This document shows positions 51,550 to 60,276 of a DNA stretch of 64,000 nucleotides, piece after piece. The notes beneath the pieces were generated by a model that was not told where the DNA came from, did not search any database, and saw nothing but the letters and a program-made list of their open reading frames with translations. The stretch is taken from NCBI GenBank assembly GCA_003225315.1, contig QHZD01000017.1, positions 186,001 to 250,000 of the forward strand. Reading direction: 5' to 3'. Origin of the DNA: Acidobacteriota bacterium. GTDB taxonomy: Bacteria; Acidobacteriota; Terriglobia; Acidiferrales; UBA7541. The position numbers and the translations under genes are program-made. Within the stretch, counting starts at the first letter, position 1. Every line of letters begins with the position of its first letter.

Positions 51550-52392
51550 ATGCCTCTAATTCAGGCGATTATCCTCGCCGTAGTACAGGGGCTCACGGAA
51601 TTTCTTCCCGTGAGCAGTACGGCGCACCTCATCTTGTTCCCTTGGCTCCTTCACTGGGCGGACCCTGGTGAAGCTTTCGACGTGGCGCTGCACGCCGGAA
51701 CGCTGCTGGCCGTAATGTTGTACTTCTTCAAAGACTGGTGGACGCTGCTGGTTTGCGGTTTGGGCGGGAAATATCCCGCGAGCGCGCCGACAGAAGAAGT
51801 GGCACAACACAAGAAGTTATTTTGGTACATGGTTGCCGGGACCATTCCAGGAGGCATTCTGGGAAAACTCTTTGACAAGCCGATCGAAGAACACTTACGA
51901 ACGCCAATGATTATTGGAGTTTCAATGATCTTGGTAGCGCTCGTGATATGGTGGGCGGATTCCAAGAAGGATTTGACGAGAAAGCTGGAACAATCCAACT
52001 TTGGTGACGCGATCGGGATCGGCACCGCGCAGGCGGTGGCACTATGGCCGGGCGTTTCGCGTTCCGGGATCACGATTAGCGCGGGGCTTTTTCGCAAATT
52101 CACGCGCGAAGCGGCGACGCGGTTTTCGTTTTTGCTTTCGGCGCCGCTCATCGCCGGAGCTGTGGCCGCCAAACTCCCGGCGTTGATCAAGCTGCATAAG
52201 GCCGGCAGCCTGGACTTGCCGCTCTCCACTCTGGCGATCAGCATCCTGGTTTCGGGAGTGACAGGCTACCTGGTGATCGCATTTTTCCTGCGTTATTTGC
52301 AGACACGCACATTGAAAGTATTTGTTGTCTACCGGGTGGTGTTTGGTATCATCATTCTGGTTTGGTCGTTCCTCCAGGCGGGAGTGCGATAG
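51550..52392 (+). CDS. uppP: undecaprenyl-diphosphatase
   Basis: This is a 280-residue membrane phosphatase of the BacA/UppP family with the two inverted-repeat catalytic segments TEFLPVSSTAHLIL (near residue 17) and WPGVSRSGITISAGLFRKFT (near 168), each with the essential Ser/Glu/Arg residues, and about eight spans. It dephosphorylates undecaprenyl pyrophosphate to recycle the lipid carrier for peptidoglycan and other glycans. Resistance to bacitracin is a known effect of its dosage. It is close behind the GNAT gene. Confidence 0.95.
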   Translation: MPLIQAIILAVVQGLTEFLPVSSTAHLILFPWLLHWADPGEAFDVALHAGTLLAVMLYFFKDWWTLLVCGLGGKYPASAPTEEVAQHKKLFWYMVAGTIPGGILGKLFDKPIEEHLRTPMIIGVSMILVALVIWWADSKKDLTRKLEQSNFGDAIGIGTAQAVALWPGVSRSGITISAGLFRKFTREAATRFSFLLSAPLIAGAVAAKLPALIKLHKAGSLDLPLSTLAISILVSGVTGYLVIAFFLRYLQTRTLKVFVVYRVVFGIIILVWSFLQAGVR

Positions 52393-52447
52393 CGCCAGCG
52401 CCCCGCCGCGACACTCAGCCTTCCCCACAAAGCTGAGGAGATTCTTC

Positions 52448-54823
52448 TTGCGCTTACTGACTCCGACTGGAAACAAGCGTTTCAATGAACTGATTGGATT
52501 TTTGTGTATCACGCTGGCGGTGCTAATCGCGCTGGCGTTGCTGTCCTATTCCCCGAAAGACGCGTCATTTAACGTAAGTGCGGCAGCCTTCGACGGCAGC
52601 CCGGCGCGAAATTGGATTGGCCCGGCCGGAGCGTACGGCGCGGACCTGCTTTTCCAGATCTTCGGGTTTGCGGCATTTCTACTACCGGCGGCGATCCTCG
52701 TTTTGGGATGGCGCTGGCTCCGGAGCCGGGCGTTAGATTCCCAGGTTGCCACCGTAGTCGGCTTCGGGCTGCTGTTGGTTTCGCTGCCGACGTTGCTTTC
52801 CCTGTGGCACGTCTGGGACGTGCGTGGCGCGCTGCCACCCGGGGGATTGTTGGGCGAGCTCATTTCCAGCGGGCTGCGCACGGGTTTCAACCTGTGGGGC
52901 GCGAACCTGGTGACCGTGGCGCTGCTGGTCACGGCGCTGTTTATGACCACGCGGTTTTCTTTTTCCGGCGCGCATGCCTGGGCGAGCGGCCCGAATGGTC
53001 CGATCGGAAGAGTGGAGAGGCTCGGGATTTTGCAGAAGTCGCAGGCGCGGTGGCACGCGTGGCGCGAAGAGCGGGAACAACAACGCATGCGTCGTCGCGT
53101 GGAGGAGTCCCGCCTTTCGGGCAGGAAGCCCGTTCCGCCCCAATTGATTGGGAAGGCCGAGTTGCTGAATGAGGCTTCCAAAACAATTCGCCTGGCCGAC
53201 GAAAGCGAAGAGGAGGAGGACGACGAGAAGGAGACAAAGGACTCGTCCCGCAAGGCGCCGATCTTCGTGCTGAATCGCGACACGGCGAAATCTGCCGCCA
53301 AAAAAGGCGAGCCGAAAATCGCGAAGGGCAATCCGAATTATAAGCTGCCGTCCCCTTCCCTGCTCCGCGAAGGCGAGCGCGGGCAGAAACTTGATGAAGA
53401 AGAGCTGAAACAGCGAGCGCGCGCGATTGAAGCAAAGTGCCTGGAATTTGACATCCAGGGCCGCGTGACGCAAATCAATCCCGGGCCAGTCGTCACGACA
53501 TTCGAATTCAAGCCGGACGCGGGCATCAAGTACAGCCGGATTATCGGGCTGACGGAGGATTTGTGCCTCGCGTTGCAAGCCGAATCCATTTTGATCGAGC
53601 GCATCCCGGGCAAGTCGACCATTGGCATTGAAGTCCCGAACGACAAGCGACAGACCATCGCGCTGCGGGAAATTATCGAGGCGTCGGAGTTCATGAATTC
53701 TCCGAGCAAGCTGACGCTGGCGATGGGGCGGGATTTGCACGGCCGGATTCGCGTGACGGAGCTTGCGGCCATGCCGCACTTGCTGATCGCCGGCTCCACC
53801 GGTACCGGCAAGAGCGTGTTCATCAACTCGCTCATGATGTCGATTCTGTACAAGGCGAGTCCGGACGAAGTGAAAATGGTGCTGGTGGATCCCAAGCGGC
53901 TGGAGCTGAATCTCTACGAGAACATTCCTCACTTGATCGCGCCGGTGGTAACCGATCCGAAGATCGCCTCCAACGTGCTGCGAAACGCGACGCGCGAAAT
54001 GGAAAACCGTTTGAAGCTACTGGCGCAGCGCGGCGTTCGAAATATCGACCAGTACAACCGCACGTTCAAGAAGGAACACTCGCTATCGCTGTTCGACAAT
54101 CTGGAAGAGACCGAGCACAAGCCGCTTCCCTACCTGATTATCGTAATCGACGAGCTAGCTGACCTGATGATGGTGGACACCAACAACGTGGAAGAATCGA
54201 TCACCAGGCTGGCCCAAATGGCGCGCGCGGTGGGCATCCATTTGATCCTCGCGACGCAGCGGCCTTCCGTGGACGTGATCACTGGTTTGATCAAAGCGAA
54301 CTTCCCTGCCCGCATATCGTTCCGGGTGGCCAGCAAGGTGGACTCACGCACCATTCTCGATTCAAACGGTTCGGAATCACTGCTGGGAAGAGGCGACATG
54401 CTGTATTTGCCGGCAGGATCGGCGAGGCTGCATCGCATTCACGGGCCGCTGGTGACGGAAGAGGAAATCACCTCGGTGTGCGACTTCTGGCGCGAACAGG
54501 CCCAGGCGAAATATCAGGAAGAGCTGCTTGCGGCGCCGAAGGAGGAAGATGGCAAGACGGAGGGCGCAGCGGAGGGCGAGGCCGAGGGTGGCGAAGACGT
54601 TGACGACGATCTCTACCAGGACGCGATCCGCGTGGTCTGCGACGCGGGGCGCGCTTCCACTTCCACGTTGCAGCGGCGTTTGCGAATTGGCTACGGCCGC
54701 GCCGCGCGCCTGATCGACCTCATGGAAAAAGACGGAATCGTGGGTCCACCCGATGGAACCAAGCCACGCGAGGTCCTGAAGAACCGCAATTGGATGAAGG
54801 AATTCGACGAGTCGTCGCAGTAA
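52448..54823 (+). CDS. ftsK: FtsK/SpoIIIE DNA translocase
   Basis: The TTG at 52448 with GAGGAG seven bases upstream is the best start and gives 791 residues. The N-terminal part has four membrane spans. A charged linker (about 200-310, including EEEEDDEKE) leads to the motor: FEFKPDAGIKYSRI, Walker A GSTGTGKS at 449-456, and Walker B LIIVIDELADLMM near 565. NFPARISFRVASKVDSRTIL follows, and a C-terminal gamma winged-helix domain (YGRAARLIDLMEKDGIVGPP) reads polar DNA sequences. It pumps chromosome DNA through the septum and activates XerCD recombination. Confidence 0.95.
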   Translation: MRLLTPTGNKRFNELIGFLCITLAVLIALALLSYSPKDASFNVSAAAFDGSPARNWIGPAGAYGADLLFQIFGFAAFLLPAAILVLGWRWLRSRALDSQVATVVGFGLLLVSLPTLLSLWHVWDVRGALPPGGLLGELISSGLRTGFNLWGANLVTVALLVTALFMTTRFSFSGAHAWASGPNGPIGRVERLGILQKSQARWHAWREEREQQRMRRRVEESRLSGRKPVPPQLIGKAELLNEASKTIRLADESEEEEDDEKETKDSSRKAPIFVLNRDTAKSAAKKGEPKIAKGNPNYKLPSPSLLREGERGQKLDEEELKQRARAIEAKCLEFDIQGRVTQINPGPVVTTFEFKPDAGIKYSRIIGLTEDLCLALQAESILIERIPGKSTIGIEVPNDKRQTIALREIIEASEFMNSPSKLTLAMGRDLHGRIRVTELAAMPHLLIAGSTGTGKSVFINSLMMSILYKASPDEVKMVLVDPKRLELNLYENIPHLIAPVVTDPKIASNVLRNATREMENRLKLLAQRGVRNIDQYNRTFKKEHSLSLFDNLEETEHKPLPYLIIVIDELADLMMVDTNNVEESITRLAQMARAVGIHLILATQRPSVDVITGLIKANFPARISFRVASKVDSRTILDSNGSESLLGRGDMLYLPAGSARLHRIHGPLVTEEEITSVCDFWREQAQAKYQEELLAAPKEEDGKTEGAAEGEAEGGEDVDDDLYQDAIRVVCDAGRASTSTLQRRLRIGYGRAARLIDLMEKDGIVGPPDGTKPREVLKNRNWMKEFDESSQ

Positions 54824-54826
54824 GAG

Positions 54827-55273
54827 TTGTCCTCGACCCGTGTGCTTGAATCGGCGACGGAGAGGCTCCCGACTCAAGTGCGGCGCATCCACTTAATCGT
54901 CGGGCTGCTTGGCGTAATCGCTTTCGTGCTTACCGGCCTGGTCATGGCGCGGCACGTCCCGGATATCCACTCTCTTTCGGCTGAAGTGCAGCTGATGTAC
55001 CTTTCCCGGCACATCTACCTCCTGGGAGCGGCGCTGGTGAACTTGGTCCTGGGGCTCTATATGACGCTAAACGCGGCTGGATGGCGGCGCGTGCTACAGC
55101 AAATTGGTTGCCTGCTGATTCTTCTCTCCGTGATATCGCTGATTCTGGCCTTTATTACGGAACCGACGTTCGGGATTGCGGGGCGAAGTTGGAGAAGTTT
55201 CTCCGGACTGATCGCGCTATTCTCTGGCGTGATGGCACATACGGTGACAGGCTTCGCGCGGAAGCCGAATTGA
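54827..55273 (+). CDS. hypothetical four-span membrane protein
   Basis: A TTG start 3 bp after ftsK opens a 148-residue protein with four hydrophobic spans (LIVGLLGVIAFVLTGLVMAR, YLLGAALVNLVLGLYMTL, IGCLLILLSVISLILAFI, LIALFSGVMAHTVTGFA) and short loops. I do not recognise the family. Co-orientation and tight spacing suggest co-transcription with ftsK, and it is the last gene before tRNA-Phe. Confidence 0.65.
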   Translation: MSSTRVLESATERLPTQVRRIHLIVGLLGVIAFVLTGLVMARHVPDIHSLSAEVQLMYLSRHIYLLGAALVNLVLGLYMTLNAAGWRRVLQQIGCLLILLSVISLILAFITEPTFGIAGRSWRSFSGLIALFSGVMAHTVTGFARKPN

Positions 55274-55314
55274 CAGCGCTCACTATCGTCTCTAAAATTG
55301 AAAAGTCCAACAAA

Positions 55315-55389
55315 GCCGGGGTAGCTCATTGGTAGAGCGCCGCCCTGAAAAGGCGGGCGTAGCCAGTTCGATTCTGGCCCCCGGCACCA
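55315..55389 (+). tRNA. tRNA-Phe (anticodon GAA)
   Basis: The full cloverleaf is visible: acceptor GCCGGGG/CCCCGGC, D arm GCTC...GAGC, anticodon arm CCGCC-CTGAAAA-GGCGG with GAA at 55347-55349, a five-base variable loop, T arm GCCAG-TTCGATT-CTGGC, discriminator A and an encoded CCA. It lies between the ftsK unit and the recombinase gene, and its 3' half is very likely the attachment site of the element to the right. Confidence 0.95.
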
Positions 55390-57002
55390 TCAATGGGTAA
55401 CGTCCCGAGCAGTTTCCAGTCTCCTTTGGCAACGTAGCTCTTCCCGCGTGGCTCCATCTCGATTTTCGAGACGTGCTTTAGCAGCGCGGCGCGAGCTACC
55501 GTCACGTCGCCGCCCATAAGCCCGCGCAAATCCTTCACTTCCTCTATAGCTTCTGCCCGCATAGCCGCGACCTGCGACTTAATGGAATCTTCGTTAGAGG
55601 AAACCACTTGCTCAGTGATCTGGGCAATCTCACGCTCACGGTCGGCGATTGCTCCCATGATAGTCGGCGAGTACTGGCCGCCAGCCAGTGCCTTCGTAAG
55701 ATTGGCCAGTTCCCGTTCAAGTTCGCGTTTCCGTCTGTGCATCCGATCCATCTTGCCGGTGATGTTCTCTAATTCCTTGAGAAGCCCGGTCTGGAACTTC
55801 TCCATCACGCAATCGACGACTTCCTCCCTGAGAATCTTCTCATGCAACTGCGAGAGTAGTGCCGCCTCCAAATCGTCACGCCGAACCCGCGCCGTGTTCT
55901 TGCAGACGCCGCGATTCCAATTTGACGGGCATCCGTAAGTCTGGCTGGTTTTGTTTCGACCCTTGCCCCAGAGGATTGTCAGGTTCGCGCCACACTCACC
56001 ACACTTCAATAACCCGGAGAAGAGGTACGAAGAGTGCATCGACCGCGCACGCAAAGACCCATTAGCGCGAGCGTACACGCTCTGCACGATAGCTTGTCTC
56101 GCCTTGACCCGCTGCCACAGCTCATCGGGAACAATCCTCTGTTCTGGTATGTCGGTTCGTACCCATTCACTTTGCGGACGGCGGCGGTAGATTCGTCTGC
56201 CGGTATTTGGCGAGCGGACCTTCCGCGTCTTACCCCAAATCACGGTCCCGCAATAGCGTTCGTTGTGTAGGATCGTCCGCACGGATGAAGTGTCCCATCC
56301 TCGGGATATTCTCCCCTTCGATGGTCGCGGGGACTGCACACCCTCTGCATTCAATAACTTTGTGATGGTCTTCAGACTGCGCCCCTCGGCGGCCATCGTA
56401 AAGATTCGCACGACGGTCTTTGCTTGCTCAGGATCGACCTCAAGACGAACGCCACGGATAACTGGCCGTCCGTGGGAATCGCGCTCCGTTTCGTCTTCGA
56501 TGGGAATGTTTTTGTAGCCGAAGCACCGACCGCCAGTGTGTAGCTTTCTCTTGGCCAGCCCCTCAACGCCGCGAAATGTTTTCTTGCCAAGATCGACGAG
56601 ATACTGCTCGCCGATGCCGCCGAAAATTGCCGTGAGCATCCCGGCGCTCTCGGACTCGGTGTCGAACCCCTGTGCGACGAAGCAGATTTTCACTCCAGCG
56701 AATTTCAGTCGCTTAACGATGCGGTCGCCGTCTCCCAAGTCTCGGCTCAGGCGCGTTGTATCGTCAACCAAAACGCAGTTGAACTCTGGCGTTACGGCGG
56801 TCGCAGAAGCAATCATGCGCTTGAGGGCATCCCGGTTGTCACTGGCCCCGGAAATAGCGGCGTCGCGGTAGATGTGCTTTTCGGAGACAGTCCAGCCATG
56901 CCTTACCGCGTACTCCCGGCACTTGCGGATTTGGTCGTCTATCGAGGCCGCGTTCTGTTTCTCGCTGGAGAAGCGTGCGTAGATGGCGCAAATTGTGCTC
57001 AT
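55326..57002 (-). CDS. large serine recombinase reading into tRNA-Phe
   Basis: The start at 57002 (GGGAG upstream) gives 558 residues. A resolvase-type catalytic domain begins TICAIYARFSSEKQ, with nucleophile Ser12. It is followed by the recombinase domain (RCFGYKNIPIEDETERDSHG, RGWDTSSVRTILHNERYCGT), a zinc ribbon (LLKCGECGANL ... TYGCPSNWNRGVCKN), and a coiled coil (MHRRKRELERELANLTKAL). The last 20 or so codons (GAGGQNRTGYARLFRAALYQ) are the antisense of tRNA-Phe, so the gene ends inside the tRNA. It is the probable integrase of the element that extends to the right edge. Confidence 0.92.
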   Translation of the reverse strand: MSTICAIYARFSSEKQNAASIDDQIRKCREYAVRHGWTVSEKHIYRDAAISGASDNRDALKRMIASATAVTPEFNCVLVDDTTRLSRDLGDGDRIVKRLKFAGVKICFVAQGFDTESESAGMLTAIFGGIGEQYLVDLGKKTFRGVEGLAKRKLHTGGRCFGYKNIPIEDETERDSHGRPVIRGVRLEVDPEQAKTVVRIFTMAAEGRSLKTITKLLNAEGVQSPRPSKGRISRGWDTSSVRTILHNERYCGTVIWGKTRKVRSPNTGRRIYRRRPQSEWVRTDIPEQRIVPDELWQRVKARQAIVQSVYARANGSLRARSMHSSYLFSGLLKCGECGANLTILWGKGRNKTSQTYGCPSNWNRGVCKNTARVRRDDLEAALLSQLHEKILREEVVDCVMEKFQTGLLKELENITGKMDRMHRRKRELERELANLTKALAGGQYSPTIMGAIADREREIAQITEQVVSSNEDSIKSQVAAMRAEAIEEVKDLRGLMGGDVTVARAALLKHVSKIEMEPRGKSYVAKGDWKLLGTLPIDGAGGQNRTGYARLFRAALYQ

Positions 57003-57012
57003 TGGCTCCCGC

Positions 57013-57231
57013 CTATACGGAATCGTCGTCCCGGGAGTGTAGAGCTGTATGCTGTTGGGGTTCAACAGAAAGTTTTGCTAAGGCTTTGCGGATCAGTAGC
57101 GGCACAATGCAGTCGTCTATGAACTGCATAAGCTCCGGCTCGATTGGCGCTGGCTTGCGTGGCTTTCTTGCCGCCGGGACAGACCGACAGCACCAGTCCG
57201 TGCAAGTTATTCGTGCAAGGCTCGCGTTCAT
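57013..57231 (-). CDS. small accessory protein upstream of the serine recombinase
   Basis: This 72-residue frame ends 10 bp before the recombinase ATG. It has a basic Pro-rich middle (RKPRKPAPIEPELMQFIDDC) and an amphipathic helix (IVPLLIRKALAKL). I believe short frames with a similar 'F-x-D-x-x-I-VP' helix accompany recombinases of this type in other genomes, but could not check. Overlap of its end with the recombinase ribosome-binding region suggests translational coupling. Possible helper or directionality factor. Start not supported by a strong ribosome-binding site. Confidence 0.5.
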   Translation of the reverse strand: MNASLARITCTDWCCRSVPAARKPRKPAPIEPELMQFIDDCIVPLLIRKALAKLSVEPQQHTALHSRDDDSV

Positions 57232-57285
57232 TACCCGACCCTATCCGTTTTGCGGACTGCGGGAGAACTGGCACGGTGGACAGTT

Positions 57286-57417
57286 TTAGGCGGGGTAGGT
57301 GAACTTTTCGGGAGTGTGAAAAAACTTACAGAGTTTACGGGCGCAATCTGGTAGAGGGCGCGGCCCGAGCGTCAACGCACCGAGCACTGCGATAATCCAC
57401 ATTAAATGCGTGTCCAT
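57286..57417 (-). CDS. putative 43-residue protein in the integrase operon
   Basis: An ATG preceded by AGGGGGAA opens a 43-codon frame. It has a short hydrophobic N-terminal segment (LMWIIAVLGALTLG) and a Cys-containing basic tail (DCARKLCKFFHTPEKF). It lies between the membrane gene at 57447 and the 72-residue accessory gene in the same orientation. The ribosome-binding site is good. Nothing else supports it, and no family is recognised. Confidence 0.4.
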   Translation of the reverse strand: MDTHLMWIIAVLGALTLGPRPLPDCARKLCKFFHTPEKFTYPA

Positions 57418-57446
57418 GTTCCCCCTCATCTTTCGCCCAGTCATCC

Positions 57447-58220
57447 CTAGAGTTTATGTGGTCGCTCAAACCAAACCGGGAGACTCGCTCCAAAAGATTC
57501 GTTTACTCTTTCCAGCCATTGCTTCATGTCATCAAGGAATCTGACCCATCGCTCCCTTGAGTCTTCGATCTCTCGTCCCGCGCTCTCCTGATGCCCCAGA
57601 GGCAGGCTGGCGATCCACGTTCCAAGTTCTGGGACGGGCGATGAGTTCGGAATTGCCCACCGCTTCATCCTCATTCGCTCGAATGGTTCTGTGACGTAGT
57701 ACCTGTTGTACGAAGCAACGAGACCGTATAACTCATGTGCCGCCAGAAGGAACTGGCTCTCATTTTCGGATTGGCGCGTTTCCAAGTGCTGGACAAAAAG
57801 CGGGAACAAATCCCTCATATAATCTGGCGGACAGAGTTCAGCACATTTTTCAGCATTGTTGCCGCAAAGGCTGAAAATAATGGGCCGAATGTTGGTGCGG
57901 TCTCCCGTATTTGTAAACTGAGCAAAACGCCGAGCGAATCGCAATAGTTCCTTATATTCTGTCCGTGCGGCACTATCCCTCGCAACTCTGACTCTTCGCG
58001 TTTGGAGGGAAGCGATCACTCGGCTACCGAACGCCCATCCCACTACGGCCAGCGCGAGAACAACGAGCGCCCCTGCAAACTTGGGGTTATCTTTCGACTG
58101 TACAATTACGGCGAACACGGTAGCCAAAGCGACCACAATGGCAGCGGTCGTTTGGATGCCAGCTTGGACGGTGGAGGCGGGCGGCTTCGTCCATTTCTCT
58201 TTGAGGGTCGGAAGTGACAT
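57447..58220 (-). CDS. hypothetical membrane-anchored protein of the island
   Basis: The 257-residue product begins with a soluble stretch of about 20 residues. Two adjacent spans follow (TTAAIVVALATVFAVIVQ, FAGALVVLALAVVGWAFGS) with a short external turn, then a cytosolic domain of about 190 residues. This domain is mainly helical (YKELLRFARRFAQF, FLLAAHELYGLVASYNRYYV) and ends with a Trp-rich part (WVRFLDDMKQWLERV). No catalytic motif is visible. The topology resembles membrane-anchored effector or sensor proteins of unknown systems. Confidence 0.62.
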   Translation of the reverse strand: MSLPTLKEKWTKPPASTVQAGIQTTAAIVVALATVFAVIVQSKDNPKFAGALVVLALAVVGWAFGSRVIASLQTRRVRVARDSAARTEYKELLRFARRFAQFTNTGDRTNIRPIIFSLCGNNAEKCAELCPPDYMRDLFPLFVQHLETRQSENESQFLLAAHELYGLVASYNRYYVTEPFERMRMKRWAIPNSSPVPELGTWIASLPLGHQESAGREIEDSRERWVRFLDDMKQWLERVNESFGASLPVWFERPHKL

Positions 58221-58281
58221 TCAGGACATATTATCTTATTCGTGGATTACAGTAATCTCATGTCCAAGGGAGAGCACGCGG

Positions 58282-58854
58282 CTATATTCGGCCATGCTGT
58301 AGCTTGTCTCGTTCGTGATCGCAGGCATTCAGGAGCTTCTTTAGATCGTCGTACAGTTCAGAACGAAGCCCTTCGTCATCGTCGCCGTGATCTCTCTTTG
58401 CGACGAACATCCGGTCGAGAGCGTTCTGGAGCTGTAGGATGGCTCGGCGTACATCGTCATGTCGTGCGAAGCGACCAGCATCCTGCCGAAATTCTTCCAG
58501 CCTTGGACCAACGATTGATTGAGCGAGGGCGCGATGACTGGCTAGTTCTTCGACAAGCTGACCGGCACGTTCCTCCAGGGCAAGGAACCGCTCAGGCTCT
58601 TTGGACCATGAAAGCTGCCTGAGTTTCTCAATTTCTTTAGCTCCACTGTCTCTCTCGTTGCGCCAGACACGATAAGACGCCAAAAAGAAGGCTAGAACCG
58701 CTAGACCTGCCCACAGTACTTTTGCAGACGGTGCGTGCGCCCACCACACGGCAATTGGCCCGAACGGCACGCTCAGGGGGCCGCACATCCGAGACAGCCA
58801 ATCGTCCCAGAACGCTTTCAGATAAGTGCTAAGATGCGTGTCCGGTATACTCAC
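58282..58854 (-). CDS. hypothetical protein with one membrane span and coiled coil
   Basis: The 190-residue product has a span at about 48-63 (VLWAGLAVLAFFLASY). A long charged helical region follows (EKLRQLSWSKEPERFLALEE, LVEELASHRALAQSI, VRRAILQLQNALDRMFVAKR). It ends in an acidic patch (DHGDDDEGLRSELYDD). Similar in layout, not sequence, to the neighbour at 57447: both are anchored with a cytosolic helical domain. Co-oriented, 61 bp upstream of that gene. No family is recognised. Confidence 0.6.
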   Translation of the reverse strand: MSIPDTHLSTYLKAFWDDWLSRMCGPLSVPFGPIAVWWAHAPSAKVLWAGLAVLAFFLASYRVWRNERDSGAKEIEKLRQLSWSKEPERFLALEERAGQLVEELASHRALAQSIVGPRLEEFRQDAGRFARHDDVRRAILQLQNALDRMFVAKRDHGDDDEGLRSELYDDLKKLLNACDHERDKLQHGRI

Positions 58855-58898
58855 GGGCCAGAATTATACCGCGTCCACAGATGCCTCAAGGAGGGCCA

Positions 58899-59231
58899 AT
58901 GGTAGAAGGCTTCTGGATTGTGCAGTACGAAGGAATACAAGGAGGCGGCGGTGGAGTTGTTATGTTCATCAAGGGCCGAGTGTTCGGTGGCGACAGTGGT
59001 TCCACTTATTCGGGCACTTACGAAGCCGATACAAATAGGATGACAGCGCGTGTGAGGATTCACAACTACCTGCCAGGTGTCCGCAGTATAATTGGTATTG
59101 ATGGGGATTATGACCTAGAAGTGACGGGTACGATTGAAGGTGATGTAATCAAAGCGGCTGGTACTCCATTGGGACAACAAGCCACGGGAATGCGCTTGCG
59201 TTTGACGAAAATCGAAGAAATACCTTGCTGA
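58899..59231 (+). CDS. GrlR-like small protein
   Basis: The start at 58899 is set by AAGGAGGG. The 110-residue sequence begins MVEGFWIVQYEGIQGGGGGV and continues VMFIKGRVFGGDSGSTYSGT and YEADTNRMTARVRIHNYLPG. The pattern of a Gly-rich strand, then GGDS-x-Y-x-G-x-Y, is that of the GrlR fold, known from a negative regulator of virulence genes in enteric bacteria but widespread as a small lipocalin-like protein. It is transcribed away from the 58854 gene. The role here is not known. Confidence 0.68.
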   Translation: MVEGFWIVQYEGIQGGGGGVVMFIKGRVFGGDSGSTYSGTYEADTNRMTARVRIHNYLPGVRSIIGIDGDYDLEVTGTIEGDVIKAAGTPLGQQATGMRLRLTKIEEIPC

Positions 59232-59232
59232 C

Positions 59233-59814
59233 TTACGGCTTTTCTGGATTGCCTGCCTTCGGGGGCAGCTTCACAGGTGGAAAGTCTTCCACGAACTTCG
59301 CTATCGGGAGTTTCCTCTTCCCGTCAAGCAGTTCGAGTAGCTGTCTTCGCAATGTGTGTTGTTCAACTTCGACGTTACCAAGAAATTCAGGGTAGTATCC
59401 ACCCCTCTTCAAATAAACTTTGTCAAAGTGATAGCCCAGACTCTCTCCAATGGCAGCCAACAGAGCGGCGTTCAAGTCGGCAGACTTCTCCTCGGGATTA
59501 GCAGTGGTTTTATAGTTGTCGTAGAGGTCGCGCAGTTCCTTCCAGCACTCTCGTACAGCTTTTTCTTTTTCATTGTTCTCGGTGAACTCCACATCAATCA
59601 AGTTCAGAGCTTGCACATAAGCGGGTGCGAGGCGTGTCACGCGATAGCTCACCAAAGTCTTGAATAGTTGCAGCTTGCGATTCCTTTCCTCACGCTCTGC
59701 GTCCAATGCTCGCTGGATTTTCAACGCCTTGATCGGGCCGTAGTAGATGGCAAAGATGGTGATACCACTCAGAATCACACCGATGACACCAAGCACCACG
59801 GCGGATTTGTCCAT
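59233..59814 (-). CDS. DUF6680-like membrane-anchored protein
   Basis: This is a 193-residue protein with one N-terminal span (VVLGVIGVILSGITIFAIYY), a basic helix, then LFKTLVSYRVTRLAPAYVQA followed by LNLIDVEF, ECWKELRDLYDNY and SADLNAALLAAIGESLGYHF. This order matches what I remember of DUF6680 proteins. Their function is unknown, but they occur scattered in accessory regions. It is convergent with the GrlR-like gene, whose stop it nearly touches. Confidence 0.65.
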   Translation of the reverse strand: MDKSAVVLGVIGVILSGITIFAIYYGPIKALKIQRALDAEREERNRKLQLFKTLVSYRVTRLAPAYVQALNLIDVEFTENNEKEKAVRECWKELRDLYDNYKTTANPEEKSADLNAALLAAIGESLGYHFDKVYLKRGGYYPEFLGNVEVEQHTLRRQLLELLDGKRKLPIAKFVEDFPPVKLPPKAGNPEKP

Positions 59815-59987
59815 GCTGTCTCCTTGGATTTACAGCCGAAAGAATACACCCAGCCATTACCAGATGGCTACGCCACTATTGGGGAACGAGGATTTAGGGA
59901 CCATTTATATACCTTTTTGGGACACGCTCCTTACGCTTACAATCGAATGGCGGCGGTAAGACTGTCCCGATAGGATGGAGAAAACAC

Positions 59988-60191
59988 ATGATATTCGATC
60001 ACCTTCTTACTTTGCTCAAGCTCATCGTCCCTGCGTTTATGAGGAAAGAGAAAGCGCCAGTCGTCGCGTCTCCCTCCTCGTCTACCTTAGTTTTCGATAG
60101 TCGGGACGCTGCAATTTACAGTCTGTGTATCGCACTCGTTTTCACGACGCTCGCAGTGTTCTTCCTCGCGGCGTTTGCGGCCCGTCGTTAG
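59988..60191 (+). CDS. hypothetical 67-residue membrane protein
   Basis: GGATGGAGAAAA precedes the ATG at a good distance. The product has a hydrophobic N-terminal helix (FDHLLTLLKLIVPAF), a basic turn, and a clear C-terminal span (AAIYSLCIALVFTTLAVFFL). No family is recognised. It is the first of three small genes on this strand before the protease. Confidence 0.5.
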   Translation: MIFDHLLTLLKLIVPAFMRKEKAPVVASPSSSTLVFDSRDAAIYSLCIALVFTTLAVFFLAAFAARR

Positions 60192-60276
60192 ACCGATCCG
60201 CGTTCGGATTGACCTGGGACCGGCCACGCCAGTAGTCTGTGCCGGGATATACTGTAACTCCCTCCTCTACCATCAA

